Shown here: piece by piece, positions 8,319 through 16,976 of the stretch
Numbering within the stretch: the stretch's first letter is position 1
Layout: each line of letters starts with the position of its first letter
DNA from: Flavobacteriia bacterium
Lineage (GTDB): Bacteria > Bacteroidota > Bacteroidia > Flavobacteriales > Weeksellaceae
Direction of reading: 5' to 3'
DNA: 41,291 nt
Assembly (NCBI GenBank): GCA_019455045.1
Contig: JACFND010000020.1
Coordinates: 1 to 41,291, forward strand
Notes under the pieces: model-generated
What the model saw: only the letters and a program-made list of their open reading frames with translations
Database searches by the model: none
What the model was told of the DNA's origin: nothing
Translations under genes and position numbers: made by a program

Positions 8319-9007
8319 ATGATCTAAAAAACAACAATTCGGAGGAAATTGACGAGCTGAAATCTTTGTGGCACAGCCAGAAGGAAGACAAATCTTATGA
8401 TTCCGAAAAAATTTTCAAAATGATCCACCGCAAATCGATCAATTCGGTTCAATGGCTGTTTATCATCAGTTTGGCCGAACTGCTTCTTGGGCTGGTCATT
8501 ACGGTTTGGTCATATTTTTCGGGAGGTCATTATTATTTGAATTCATCAATTCAAATGATGGGTGAAGCGAACATCGAAAAACTCGAAACCTTCTCAAATG
8601 TGGGAATTGTTTTCTCGATCGCCCTGATCGGAATCATTTATTATTACTACCGAAAAATTTCTTCCAATTCATCGGTCAACATGCTGATCAAAAATATCAT
8701 CCAATTCAGAAGAGCGGTCATCATCTGTCTGGTTCTGATTGTTTTGATTCTTCTGATTGTGATGTTCCCGATTTATTTTGAGCTGGGGAAAAATATCGCG
8801 ATTCAAAATGCGATGACCCGTACGGACGGCGTAATCATGTCACCCGAAGATTTAAAAACCGCAAGCGACGCAGCCGGATGGGTTGTGGCAGGTTCGGCAA
8901 CTTTGGTGATCGCTGTCTTTTTCTTTGTGTATTATTTTGTGATTTATGGTTTCTTTTTGAGAAAATTAAAGAAGAATCAAAAAGAATTAAAAGAAATCAA
9001 CAGTTAA
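8315..9007 (+). CDS. Four-helix membrane protein, putative anti-sigma factor
   Basis: A 230-residue protein with a ~48-residue hydrophilic N-terminus (acidic, ELKSLWHSQKEDKSYDSEKIF) followed by four predicted membrane segments near residues 49-68, 95-112, 132-152 and 190-213, and a basic tail. Its position directly behind, and overlapping, the ECF sigma gene suggests that the cytoplasmic N-terminus holds the sigma factor at the membrane. It does not show the classical zinc anti-sigma motif (HxxxCxxC), so this role rests on context. Proteins of this type in flavobacteria are often loosely named after carotene monooxygenase, which the sequence does not support. Confidence 0.6.
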   Translation: MNDLKNNNSEEIDELKSLWHSQKEDKSYDSEKIFKMIHRKSINSVQWLFIISLAELLLGLVITVWSYFSGGHYYLNSSIQMMGEANIEKLETFSNVGIVFSIALIGIIYYYYRKISSNSSVNMLIKNIIQFRRAVIICLVLIVLILLIVMFPIYFELGKNIAIQNAMTRTDGVIMSPEDLKTASDAAGWVVAGSATLVIAVFFFVYYFVIYGFFLRKLKKNQKELKEINS

Positions 9008-9023
9008 GCCTTATTTTTACAGA

Positions 9024-9362
9024 ATGAATCTGACTCTGAAAAATATCGGCAGAATTTCATCCGCAATACTGTTTCTCTTCATGGTACTGTTGAAGCCGGT
9101 TCACCAGCTGAACCATCTTCAGTCGCATTCTGAAAACAGTGAACAACAGCATACGGACGGAAATTCTGTTTTGCAGTCTTCGGATGTCTGTATGATTTGT
9201 GATTTTCAGATTTCACCAAGTCTTGAAATCAGTTTCAATTCAATCGATATTCCGGTTGAATTTGCTGAATTCCACCAAACCGATAAACTTGAAGTCAGTA
9301 AAAAACTTTCCACCTATTCGGGTCTGAACAAAAACTTCAGGGCACCTCCATTCAAAGCATAG
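9024..9362 (+). CDS. Small His-containing CxxC protein of a TonB-receptor locus
   Basis: I do not recognise a named family. The 112-residue protein has an N-terminal hydrophobic segment (about residues 12-26, likely signal peptide or anchor), a His-rich stretch (HQLNHLQSHSENSEQQH), a CMIC pair and a C-terminus ending FRAPPFKA. Small proteins of this type, with His clusters, a CxxC and a terminal RxPP, often sit just before TonB-dependent receptors in Bacteroidetes; that is general knowledge and not proven here. Histidines and the cysteine pair suggest metal binding in the periplasm. It is 16 bp after the membrane protein gene and 72 bp before the receptor. A TATTTTTA sequence at 9012-9019 could serve as a -7 box for a leaderless transcript. 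Confidence 0.65.
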   Translation: MNLTLKNIGRISSAILFLFMVLLKPVHQLNHLQSHSENSEQQHTDGNSVLQSSDVCMICDFQISPSLEISFNSIDIPVEFAEFHQTDKLEVSKKLSTYSGLNKNFRAPPFKA

Positions 9363-9377
9363 TTTCAGTTTTTTCCA

Positions 9378-9403
9378 GTCGAAACCATTCTGCGGTTTCA
9401 GAC
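9378..9403 (+). other. Hairpin between the small CxxC gene and the TonB receptor gene
   Basis: GTCGAAACC (9378-9386) pairs with GGTTTC-A-GAC (9394-9403, one bulged A) around a 7-nt loop. Only a weak T-rich stretch follows (TATTTTA), so it may be an mRNA processing or weak termination element between the two genes. Confidence 0.35.
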
Positions 9404-9434
9404 TATTTTACAATTAATCAAAAAAAAGAAAACT

Positions 9435-11813
9435 ATGTTTAAATCAATTTTTACAACAGCATTGCTGCTGTGTTTCACATCAATATATGCCCAAAATGTT
9501 CTGAACGGAAAAGTTGTTGATGATTTCGGCCATCCGCTTGAAGAGGTCAGAGTCATTCAATCAAAAAATAAGATCACAACCGATCATCGGGGTGAATTCA
9601 GACTGTACCCTGATCAGAATGAAAACATCCAAATCGAATTTCAGCTCGAAGGTTTTGAAACTTTAAATGTTACAATTGACCGGCTTGAAAATAAGCTTTA
9701 TAAATTTGTAATGAATTATGAAACCGTAGAACTCGATGCCGCACAATTACATCATCATCATCTGAAATCGGTTCAAAATTCTGAAAGAATCACAGCTGAA
9801 ACAATCAAAAACAACTATTCGGGTTCGCTTGCCCAATCAATTGAAACAATTCCCGGAATCCAATCTTCCGAAATCGGATCAGCTGCTTCAAAACCGATGA
9901 TTCGTGGAATGGGTCTGAATCGGGTTGCAGTTGCCGAAAACGGTTTGAAACAGGAAGGCCAGCAATGGGGCGAAGAACACGGCTTGGAAATCAGCAGTTG
10001 GAATATTGACCAAATCGACATCCTGAAAGGACCGGCTGCACTCGAATACGGCAGCGATGCAGTCGGCGGGGTGATTGCAGTGAACAGCAGCCAGAAACCT
10101 TTGATCGACGGTCTGACCGGTGAACTGAATCTGTTTGGAAGAACAAATAACGAAAGTTTGGGTACTGCACTGAAAATCAGCGACAGCAAAAATGGTTTTT
10201 ATTACAAAGCTTCGGCAGATTACAGCGATTATGCAGATTTCAGTGTGCCGACCGATCATATTGTTAATCAGGGCGAAGAGATTCCGCTTTATAAGAAAAG
10301 ACTTCCAAATACAGCCGGAAACAATCATTCGGTTTCATTTCTGGGCGGTTTCTCAAAAAATAATTTTGAAACTTCTGTTTTTGCAAGCAATTTTCATCAG
10401 AAAATTGGCTTCTTTCCGGGCGCACATGGCGATTCGGATGAAGAGTTTGAAGATGACGGCAACAGGAGAAATATTGATTACCCGTATCAAAATGTGAATC
10501 ATTTCAAACTTCAGAGCATCACCAATTACAAAACCGGAAAAGACCGTTTCAGTCTGATTCTCGGTTATCAGAACAACCATCGTCAGGAATGGGATGAGCC
10601 TCATGATCATTCCGGCGAAGATCACGATGAAGAAGAACACGAACACGGTGAGCATGGCGATGAAAATCTTGAATTGGATTTAAGACTTTCGACCTATGAT
10701 GCCCAATTGAAATACGAAAGAAATTTTTCGTCAAAAAATAAATTGAATCTTGGAATTCAGACTCAGATTCAAAACAATCTGATCGACGGTTTCAGCTTTC
10801 TGATGCCCGAATATGACCGTTGGAATTATTCGGCTTATGCGATCAACGAAATTGAAATCATTCCGAGTCTGACGCTCAATTACGGTTTGAGATTTGATTA
10901 CAGCCGTTTGAAAATAGCAGATTTTTTTGATTCGAATCTGTATGAACAGCTGATTGAAAGCGGTTACAGCGATTCAGAAGCTGAACAGCTTTCACAAAAG
11001 AGCACGAACATCGATAAAAAATTCAGCAATCTGAACTATTCGGCCGGTCTGCTTTTTCAGCCCGATTCAAACTGGGATCTGAATCTGAATCTTTCATCGA
11101 GTTTCAGATTGCCCAATGCGATAGAACTGGCTTCAAACGGTGTTCATCACGGTTCTTTTATTTACGAAATGGGAAATCCGGATTTGAAAACAGAAAAAGG
11201 ACTGACTGCAGATTTTAAAACGGTTTTTCATAAAAATCAATTTCAAATCGGTCTGAATCCTTATCTGTATTATTTCAGCAATTATATTTTTCTTCAGCCG
11301 ACCGTTGAAATCTCACCATTGCCGGACGGAAATCAAATTTATCGTTACAGTCAGGCTGAGGCATTGATCAGCGGTTTTGAATTCAGCGCCGAAAAGAATT
11401 TTGGAAACAGGCTGAATGGTTTGTTTTCGGTTGAATATCAATACAATTATCAAAAATTAAATCAGCAAAAACAACCGCTTCCGATGAGTCCGCCCACGGT
11501 CTGGTATTCGGAATGGACCTATCAATTGATTCAAAACAAAAAGAAAATTGAAAAACTTGAATTATCGGCTGATTTTAAATTTGCAGATAAACAAAATCGG
11601 GTGGCAGAAAACGAAGAACCGACCGACGGTTATTTTCTGATCGGTTTTGGGATCAGTTCTAAATTTAAATTCGGAAAACTGAATCCGACTTTGATTTTTA
11701 AAGTCCGAAATCTGACCAACGAAAAATATTTCAATCATTTGAGTTTTTACAGAAATCTTGAGATACCCGAAGCCGGAAGAAATTTTCAGCTGATGCTGAG
11801 CATTCCGTTTTAA
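9435..11813 (+). CDS. TonB-dependent outer-membrane receptor, His-rich (metal uptake candidate)
   Basis: A 792-residue outer-membrane protein with signal peptide MFKSIFTTALLLCFTSIYAQ. A carboxypeptidase-regulatory-like domain (about 22-95, LNGKVVDDFGHPLEEVRV...GEFRLY) is followed by the TonB plug (about 118-215, with ETIPGIQSSEIG, PMIRGMGLNRVAV and LKGPAALEYGSDAVGGVI) and a beta-barrel ending in LMLSIPF with terminal Phe. There are two histidine clusters: LHHHHLK near residue 105 and a long His/Asp/Glu run near 386-410 inside an extracellular loop. Similar His-rich loops occur in ZnuD-type zinc receptors, so zinc or another divalent metal is the likely substrate. Its placement behind an ECF sigma unit and a CxxC protein supports metal-responsive control, though no direct regulatory site is seen. 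Confidence 0.9.
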   Translation: MFKSIFTTALLLCFTSIYAQNVLNGKVVDDFGHPLEEVRVIQSKNKITTDHRGEFRLYPDQNENIQIEFQLEGFETLNVTIDRLENKLYKFVMNYETVELDAAQLHHHHLKSVQNSERITAETIKNNYSGSLAQSIETIPGIQSSEIGSAASKPMIRGMGLNRVAVAENGLKQEGQQWGEEHGLEISSWNIDQIDILKGPAALEYGSDAVGGVIAVNSSQKPLIDGLTGELNLFGRTNNESLGTALKISDSKNGFYYKASADYSDYADFSVPTDHIVNQGEEIPLYKKRLPNTAGNNHSVSFLGGFSKNNFETSVFASNFHQKIGFFPGAHGDSDEEFEDDGNRRNIDYPYQNVNHFKLQSITNYKTGKDRFSLILGYQNNHRQEWDEPHDHSGEDHDEEEHEHGEHGDENLELDLRLSTYDAQLKYERNFSSKNKLNLGIQTQIQNNLIDGFSFLMPEYDRWNYSAYAINEIEIIPSLTLNYGLRFDYSRLKIADFFDSNLYEQLIESGYSDSEAEQLSQKSTNIDKKFSNLNYSAGLLFQPDSNWDLNLNLSSSFRLPNAIELASNGVHHGSFIYEMGNPDLKTEKGLTADFKTVFHKNQFQIGLNPYLYYFSNYIFLQPTVEISPLPDGNQIYRYSQAEALISGFEFSAEKNFGNRLNGLFSVEYQYNYQKLNQQKQPLPMSPPTVWYSEWTYQLIQNKKKIEKLELSADFKFADKQNRVAENEEPTDGYFLIGFGISSKFKFGKLNPTLIFKVRNLTNEKYFNHLSFYRNLEIPEAGRNFQLMLSIPF

Positions 11814-11918
11814 AAAATTCAAAGCAAAACACACCGATTTTGGATGCTGTCGAATTTGCAGAAGTGTACACATTGGTTTAATTTAGCAGACCTTAATATC
11901 TTAATTAAAAAACAGTCG

Positions 11919-12773
11919 ATGATAGCAATTGCAGACAGCGGATCCACCAAGACGGACTGGGTGATTTTGAACGATGATCTGACCGAAAGGTTCAGAACCA
12001 ACACCATTGGGTTCAATCCTTATCACATTGATTCAGAGTCAATTCACAAAGATGTTTCAAAAAACAGTGAATTGGCTGAAATCGTCGATCAGATTACACA
12101 TGTGTATTTTTACGGTGCAGGCTGTTCTGCAGATTTTTTGCACGAAATTGTAAAAAATGGTTTTCGTCCGTTTTTTAAAAATGCGAAACTGTCTGTCAAT
12201 CATGATCTGCTCGCAGCCTGTTATGCGGTTTATCGCGGTACGCCTGCGATGGTCTGTATATTGGGAACCGGTTCGAATGCCTGTTATTTTGACGGAAAGG
12301 AAATCAGAGAGGCAACTCCTTCCCTCGCCTATGTGTTGGGCGATGAAGGCAGTGGAAACCACATGGGAAAAAAACTGCTGCATGCTTATTTTTCAAAAAA
12401 AATGCCCGAACATCTTTCAAAGATATTTGACGAAACCTATCATCTGACCATCAGCGAATTGAATGTGAACGTGTATCAGAAACCGCTGGCAAATGCTTAT
12501 TTGGCGTCGTTCAGCAGATTTGTTCATCAGCACAAAGACGAACCTTTTATCGAAAATTTGATTTATACTTCGATGGCTGCATTTTTTGAAAACCAGGTTT
12601 TGCCCAATCCCGAAGCCAGATTTTGCGAAGTAAATTTTATCGGTTCGGTGGCTCATTATTACGAAGACATCATTCGTGCGGTTGCACCGGTTTATCATCT
12701 GAATGTCGGTCATATCGTTCAAAAACCGATTGACAATCTTGTAGAATACCATAAAAAATATATCATCAAATGA
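11919..12773 (+). CDS. BadF/BadG/BcrA/BcrD-family ATPase (N-acetylglucosamine-kinase-like)
   Basis: A 284-residue member of the ASKHA fold. The phosphate-1 motif is IADSGSTKTDW (6-14), the phosphate-2/adenosine region includes VCILGTGSN (113-120) and LGDEGSGNHMGKKLL (140-154). The DSGSTKTDW and GDEGSG pattern resembles mammalian N-acetylglucosamine kinase and bacterial sugar kinases of this family more than the benzoyl-CoA reductase activators, because the [4Fe-4S] cysteines of the latter are absent. A role in phosphorylating an amino sugar, for example during cell-wall recycling, is an inference. The start is the ATG at 11919; the open frame upstream contains no family sequence. It overlaps the next gene by four bases (ATGA, 12770-12773). 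Confidence 0.82.
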   Translation: MIAIADSGSTKTDWVILNDDLTERFRTNTIGFNPYHIDSESIHKDVSKNSELAEIVDQITHVYFYGAGCSADFLHEIVKNGFRPFFKNAKLSVNHDLLAACYAVYRGTPAMVCILGTGSNACYFDGKEIREATPSLAYVLGDEGSGNHMGKKLLHAYFSKKMPEHLSKIFDETYHLTISELNVNVYQKPLANAYLASFSRFVHQHKDEPFIENLIYTSMAAFFENQVLPNPEARFCEVNFIGSVAHYYEDIIRAVAPVYHLNVGHIVQKPIDNLVEYHKKYIIK

Positions 12774-13477
12774 TTTTCAAACCACAGGAAATAGCGGTGA
12801 TCACTTATGACACACCGCACAGAAAAACACAGGATGTACTCTTTCAGCTCAAAGCAAAAGCTTATCAGAATGTAACCGTATTGGCACTTCCGTTTGTACA
12901 CCGTGAAAATCCTTTCAAACCGATTTATGCGCACCGGCCTTCAAAAGCAATCGATGTTTCACCCAAAGATTTGTGCGAAAGACTGATTTACGGATTTAAA
13001 ACTGTGAATGTGGATGAAATCAAGCCCTGGCTGGATGAACACAAACCTCAATTTATAATAATTGCAGGCGCCGGTCTTCTGCCCGACGATCTGGTGGAAA
13101 GCCACAAACTGATCAATGCACATCCGGGCTGGCTGCCGCTGGTCAGAGGTCTGGATTCGCTGAAATGGGCGATTCACGACCAGAAAAAGCTGGGTGTGAC
13201 CTGTCATTTTGTGGATTCGACTGCTGACGCGGGATTTCTGATTGAACAGAGAGAAATTCCGATTTACAAAAATGATACTTTTCATTCGGTTGCCTATCGT
13301 CAGTACGAAACCGAAATTGAAATGCTGGTTTCGAGCATCGAGCTGATTCCCGAAATGACAACTTTTCTTCCGCTCAGTTCCACAGAATCCGAGCCGACGC
13401 GAAGAATGCCAAAAGCGATTGAAGAAAAACTGATGCAGGATTTTGAAGCCTACAAAAATAAATTTGCTTCGGAATAA
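12770..13477 (+). CDS. Formyltransferase-family protein
   Basis: A 235-residue protein with the catalytic core of the N10-formyl-tetrahydrofolate formyltransferases: Asn116 and His118 in INAHPGWLPLVRG, and Asp153 in VDSTADAGFLIEQ. It lacks the C-terminal tRNA-recognition domain of Fmt, and its sequence outside the core does not match PurN closely. The acceptor is therefore unknown; amino sugars are one option for this superfamily. It is translationally coupled to the sugar-kinase-like gene, which fits a short amino-sugar-related operon. It meets the convergent flavin reductase gene with only two bases between the stop codons. Confidence 0.8.
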   Translation: MIFKPQEIAVITYDTPHRKTQDVLFQLKAKAYQNVTVLALPFVHRENPFKPIYAHRPSKAIDVSPKDLCERLIYGFKTVNVDEIKPWLDEHKPQFIIIAGAGLLPDDLVESHKLINAHPGWLPLVRGLDSLKWAIHDQKKLGVTCHFVDSTADAGFLIEQREIPIYKNDTFHSVAYRQYETEIEMLVSSIELIPEMTTFLPLSSTESEPTRRMPKAIEEKLMQDFEAYKNKFASE

Positions 13478-13479
13478 TT

Positions 13480-14136
13480 TCAGATGACCACAGAATCGGT
13501 TCTTGCACCGAGGCTGATCAGATCTTTTGTGATTTCTTCTGTAAAATCAAGCGGTCCGCAGACATAAAAAAGTCCGCCGAAATAACTGATATTTTCAATC
13601 AGGAATTTCTTGTCGATTCTTTTTTCTTTGAATCCGATCACACCTTCTCTGGTAAAAACGTTCATATAGGCAGGGCCGAGCATCTTGACCAGTTCATCGT
13701 GCAGGATGATGTCTTCCTGCGTCCGGTTTGAATAAATCAGTCCGATTTTTCTCAGATTTCCGCTGAAATACAAGGCTCTGAAAATCGAAATAAAAGGTGT
13801 GATTCCTGTTCCGCCGGCAATAAATATTCCGGGGCCTTTGTATTCGATGGTCCCGAAAACATCATGCAGAAAAATCTCTGAACCTGCATTCATCTTGCCC
13901 ATCTGTTTGGTCACACCATCTCGATCGTCGTGAATCTTGAGTATGAATTCAAGATACGGCCAGGCGTTCAAAGATGTGAAACTGAATTTTCTGATTTGAT
14001 CTTCCCAGCCGGGAATATTGAGCGAAACATGCGCCGACTGTCCCGGACGATAAATAAAATCTGCAGGTTTTTCGACCAGAAACCTCTTTACGTTGTGGGT
14101 GACAAAATTTGAATCAAGAATTTTAAGTTGGTACAT
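13480..14136 (-). CDS. FAD-binding NAD(P)H oxidoreductase (ferredoxin/flavodoxin-reductase type)
   Basis: A 218-residue flavoprotein of the ferredoxin-NADP+ reductase superfamily. The FAD-binding motif is RKFSFTS (49-55), the nicotinamide nucleotide motif is GGTGITPFISIFRAL (108-121), and the C-terminal NAD(P) site is FYVCGPLDF. It has no fused 2Fe-2S domain. It should move electrons from NAD(P)H to a separate carrier, which is not identified here. A near-consensus -7 box on the minus strand (TAACTTTA, around 14159-14166) lies about 23 nt upstream. The gene stands alone. Confidence 0.85.
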   Translation of the reverse strand: MYQLKILDSNFVTHNVKRFLVEKPADFIYRPGQSAHVSLNIPGWEDQIRKFSFTSLNAWPYLEFILKIHDDRDGVTKQMGKMNAGSEIFLHDVFGTIEYKGPGIFIAGGTGITPFISIFRALYFSGNLRKIGLIYSNRTQEDIILHDELVKMLGPAYMNVFTREGVIGFKEKRIDKKFLIENISYFGGLFYVCGPLDFTEEITKDLISLGARTDSVVI

Positions 14137-14207
14137 GAATTTGTACTTTAAATGATTGTAAAGTTAGCAAGTATTTGGAGATTTAGAACAAAGTACAGCC
14201 GAAATCA

Positions 14208-14552
14208 TCAGCGGTTTTCCAAAACTTCTCTCACAGTCATCCGGTTGTTGTTTGACAGATTTCCTCTGAAAGTTATATTTTCTCCTTCCCTGAATTCTCT
14301 GTACTGCTCATGATTTTTACCCAAATTCGGTATGCTGATTACACAACTGTAGTCGATACCGTCTTTTGCTTTTAAAGTAATGGTCTGACCGTCTTTTTCC
14401 TGTACCACATTGGTGATGATTCCGCTCAGTGTTGAGATTCCTTCTTCCCAAATTTCGAGCGTCGGGTCATTTTGAGTCTGCGCCGTATCCTTTACAGATT
14501 CGCATGAAAACGCAAACAGAGCAATAAAAATCCCTAAAAATATCTTCTTCAT
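14208..14552 (-). CDS. Small hypothetical lipoprotein
   Basis: A 114-residue protein with a lipoprotein signal: MKKIFLGIFIALFAFSC places the lipidated cysteine at 17. The mature part is about 98 residues and contains beta-rich sequence (LSGIITNVVQEKDGQTITLKA, GENITFRGN) that resembles a small OB-like barrel. I do not recognise a named family, and the sequence gives no catalytic residues. It is a probable periplasm-facing outer- or inner-membrane lipoprotein, monocistronic. Confidence 0.7.
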   Translation of the reverse strand: MKKIFLGIFIALFAFSCESVKDTAQTQNDPTLEIWEEGISTLSGIITNVVQEKDGQTITLKAKDGIDYSCVISIPNLGKNHEQYREFREGENITFRGNLSNNNRMTVREVLENR

Positions 14553-14606
14553 AAGAAATAGATTACAGCTCTAAATTTAAACAAAATGATTGAAGTCTGA
14601 ATAAAT

Positions 14607-15458
14607 TTAATGTTTATTCTGATCGATAAGTTTGTTTACGTAAGCTGAATTGATTTCATTTCCAAACAGTTCATCCAAACCTTCCAAATTTTGAAGTCTT
14701 TCCGCCAATTTTTTCATCGGCTGCAAAGCGATTTTCATAAAACCGCCGCCCAGACTGATTCGTTTGACACCCATTTGTGCAAGTTCTTTCAAATCCGGAA
14801 TACCCGGAAACACCATTACATTCAAGGGAAGATCGACTTCACTGATCAAAGTTTTGATATGATTCGGATCTGTAATCAGAATCGGAAAAACACAGTCTGC
14901 ACCCGCATTTTTGTATGCTTCTGCCCTTTTGACGGTTTCCTGTAATTTCTGATCGGATGTCAGATGATTGCCGTGTGTGTATGTATCGATTCTGGCATTG
15001 ATAAACAACGGAATGTCTCTTGCTTCAGAAATTTTTCTGATCAGATGAATTCTTCTGGCCAAGTCTTCGATAGGAATCAGTTCGCCTGTTTTTTTATCTG
15101 AATCTTCATAATTGATTCCAGCAATTCCGGTATCCAAAAGCAGGTTGATGTTTTCTTCCAATTCGTTTTCAGTTGACGCATAAGCGCTTTCCACATCTGC
15201 ACTGACCGGAATTGAAACCTTGTCCGAAATCAGTTTCAGACTTTTGAGCAACAGATCAAACGGAAGCTTTTCACCGTCGGGCCAGCCAAGAGTTTGCGCA
15301 ATGGCAGAACTAGAAGTGGCAACGGCTTTATAATCCATATCCTGAAGCATCAGCGCACCCAGCGGATTCCAGATATTCGGCAGAATTAAAGGTGTATTAT
15401 GATGATGCAATTGACGAAAATCCTCAGCTTTCCGAGCCTGAATATTTACAGCTGACAT
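14607..15458 (-). CDS. Isocitrate lyase/phosphoenolpyruvate mutase superfamily enzyme
   Basis: A 283-residue TIM-barrel enzyme of the ICL/PEPM superfamily. Diagnostic stretches are LILPNIWNPLGALMLQ near the N-terminus, VSADVESAYAST (the metal-binding acidic segment), GINYEDSD, FINARIDTY and VKRISLGGGFMKIAL. It lacks the KKCGH active-site loop of true isocitrate lyase, so it is more like the carboxyphosphonoenolpyruvate/PEP-mutase or methylisocitrate-lyase-like group of unknown substrate. No phosphonate or methylcitrate genes are nearby. It is monocistronic, with a likely minus-strand -7 box (TAAATTCG) ~20 nt upstream. Confidence 0.85.
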   Translation of the reverse strand: MSAVNIQARKAEDFRQLHHHNTPLILPNIWNPLGALMLQDMDYKAVATSSSAIAQTLGWPDGEKLPFDLLLKSLKLISDKVSIPVSADVESAYASTENELEENINLLLDTGIAGINYEDSDKKTGELIPIEDLARRIHLIRKISEARDIPLFINARIDTYTHGNHLTSDQKLQETVKRAEAYKNAGADCVFPILITDPNHIKTLISEVDLPLNVMVFPGIPDLKELAQMGVKRISLGGGFMKIALQPMKKLAERLQNLEGLDELFGNEINSAYVNKLIDQNKH

Positions 15459-15567
15459 ATTGATTTATTTTCAGCGAATTTAGCCAATTCAAAAATCTGG
15501 AATCTCATTTTCTGTTTGAAATTCAAAATAATCTTTGTGATATTCTTCATCAGATTTTTATAATTTT

Positions 15568-15575
15568 TAGCTTTG
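15568..15575 (+). promoter_or_regulatory. -7 element of the GIN-domain lipoprotein gene
   Basis: TAGCTTTG matches TAnnTTTG and ends 20 nt before the ATG at 15596. Confidence 0.5.
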
Positions 15576-15595
15576 AAGAATTAAATTATAATCAA

Positions 15596-16303
15596 ATGAA
15601 AACAAAAATATTCGGACTGATCTTTTTATTCATATTCGTTTCCTGCGGCAATAATGAACCGGGTGTTCAGACGACCGAAATCAGAGAAGTCGATGCCGGA
15701 TTTGATTCGGTTGAAAGTTCAGGCGCTTATGATGTAATGATCGAAGAAGGCGTTTCTGACGGAAAAATCAAATTGGAAGGAGACTCAAATGTCCTCAAGA
15801 AAATCAAAATTTCATCCAAAGGAAATACGCTGAGGATCAGTCAGAAATCAGGATTTTACAAAAGCAACGGTAAGTCGGTTAAAATCAGTTTCAAGGCTCA
15901 AAATCTGAACGGACTTGTGCTGACCGGTTCGGGAAGCATCACCGCTGACGGGATTCAGCGGGTGAATGATTTCAAAACTGTACTTGACGGTTCGGGCGAT
16001 ATCAATGTTTCGATTGCATCAAAAACTGCTGAAATTCAATTGAACGGAAGCGGCGATATTTATGTGAGCGGAACAACAGACAAACTGAATGCAGGTGTTG
16101 CCGGTTCGGGTGATTTGCATGCCTATCAGCTCAAAGCAAATGATGTCAACGCCGGAATGTCGGGTTCGGGCAATCTGGAAGTTCATTCAGATCAAAAACT
16201 CAATGCGGGTGTTTCGGGTTCGGGAAAGCTTTATTACAAAGGAAATCCTTCAGACACAGATTTGAAGACAGTCGGATCAGGTGATGTTGTCAAAGCCGAC
16301 TGA
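15596..16303 (+). CDS. GIN-domain (DUF2807) lipoprotein
   Basis: A 235-residue lipoprotein; the lipobox MKTKIFGLIFLFIFVSC places the acylated cysteine at 17. The mature part is a right-handed beta-solenoid of the DUF2807/GIN type (putative auto-transporter adhesin head), shown by regularly spaced GSG turns: GSGSI, GSGDI, GSGDI, GSGDL, GSGNL, GSGKL and GSGDV, about 18-22 residues apart. These proteins are common in Bacteroidetes and sit on the cell envelope; their function is not established. Its 3' end lies 85 bp before the TPR gene, which may share the transcript. Confidence 0.88.
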   Translation: MKTKIFGLIFLFIFVSCGNNEPGVQTTEIREVDAGFDSVESSGAYDVMIEEGVSDGKIKLEGDSNVLKKIKISSKGNTLRISQKSGFYKSNGKSVKISFKAQNLNGLVLTGSGSITADGIQRVNDFKTVLDGSGDINVSIASKTAEIQLNGSGDIYVSGTTDKLNAGVAGSGDLHAYQLKANDVNAGMSGSGNLEVHSDQKLNAGVSGSGKLYYKGNPSDTDLKTVGSGDVVKAD

Positions 16304-16388
16304 TCATACAATTTGGAAGTCAAACAGTGTAGAGAAATTACACCGAAATATAAATTTTTATTATTTTTATCAGCTAAACAATTGCCTT

Positions 16389-16892
16389 ATGGATGAGCAG
16401 TACGAAAACCTTGAATCGCAGTTCAGATATGCGGATGAACTGATCTCGAATGAACAGTATGAAGATGCAAAAAATGTATTGTTCAAGATTATTGAGGAAG
16501 AACCCGGATTTGGAAAAGCATACAATCACATCGGCTGGATTTATGAAACCAAGGAAAAACGGTTTCGAGAGGCCGAGAAATTCTACAAACAGTCAATGGA
16601 ATTTTCTCCCGACTATGCTCCTGCCTATATGAACTACATCTATCTGCTGAATACAGAATTGAGAGGACCGGAAGCTGAAGCCATGATCATGAAAGCAAAA
16701 GATGTGATCGGTATCAACAAGGTTTCACTGTTTGGCGAATGGGCTTATATGCTTGAATATACAGGTCGTTTTGATGATGCGGTTGCAAAATACAAGGAAA
16801 TCATTCCGATGCAGAACAATTCCGAAAAACTTGAACAGATCAAATCGGACATAGAACGTTGCCGTCAAAAACAGGAAATGCAAAATCTGTAA
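16389..16892 (+). CDS. Tetratricopeptide-repeat protein
   Basis: A 167-residue soluble protein with TPR motifs: about residues 14-47 (ADELISNEQYEDAKNVLFKI), 48-84 (AYNHIGWIYETKEKRFREAE) and a later one near 120-150 (GEWAYMLEYTGRFDDAVAKY). TPR arrays bind partner proteins; no partner is evident here. I chose the ATG at 16389 (MDEQYENLESQF); the open frame starting at 16281 overlaps the end of the previous gene and lacks TPR-like sequence. No signal peptide. It precedes lptB by 84 bp, but lptB has its own promoter. Confidence 0.78.
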   Translation: MDEQYENLESQFRYADELISNEQYEDAKNVLFKIIEEEPGFGKAYNHIGWIYETKEKRFREAEKFYKQSMEFSPDYAPAYMNYIYLLNTELRGPEAEAMIMKAKDVIGINKVSLFGEWAYMLEYTGRFDDAVAKYKEIIPMQNNSEKLEQIKSDIERCRQKQEMQNL

Positions 16893-16963
16893 GCTTTGGT
16901 TTCAGTTTGGCTTTATTCTTGTCCAAAGTTGAAAATTCAATTTTACACTAATTCATTTTAAAC

Positions 16964-16971
16964 TATCTTTG
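16964..16971 (+). promoter_or_regulatory. -7 element of lptB (predicted leaderless)
   Basis: TATCTTTG matches TAnnTTTG. Its G at 16971 is five nucleotides before the ATG at 16977, so the transcript should begin at or very near the start codon. Confidence 0.55.
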
Positions 16972-16976
16972 ACCCG

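Noticed and set aside
10592..10665. His/Asp/Glu-rich stretch in the TonB receptor as a DNA repeat
   Set aside because: It is a codon-level amino-acid bias inside one extracellular loop with no regular repeat unit in the DNA.
14607..15458. True isocitrate lyase of a glyoxylate shunt
   Set aside because: At 283 residues it is too short and lacks the KKCGH loop; no malate synthase gene is nearby.
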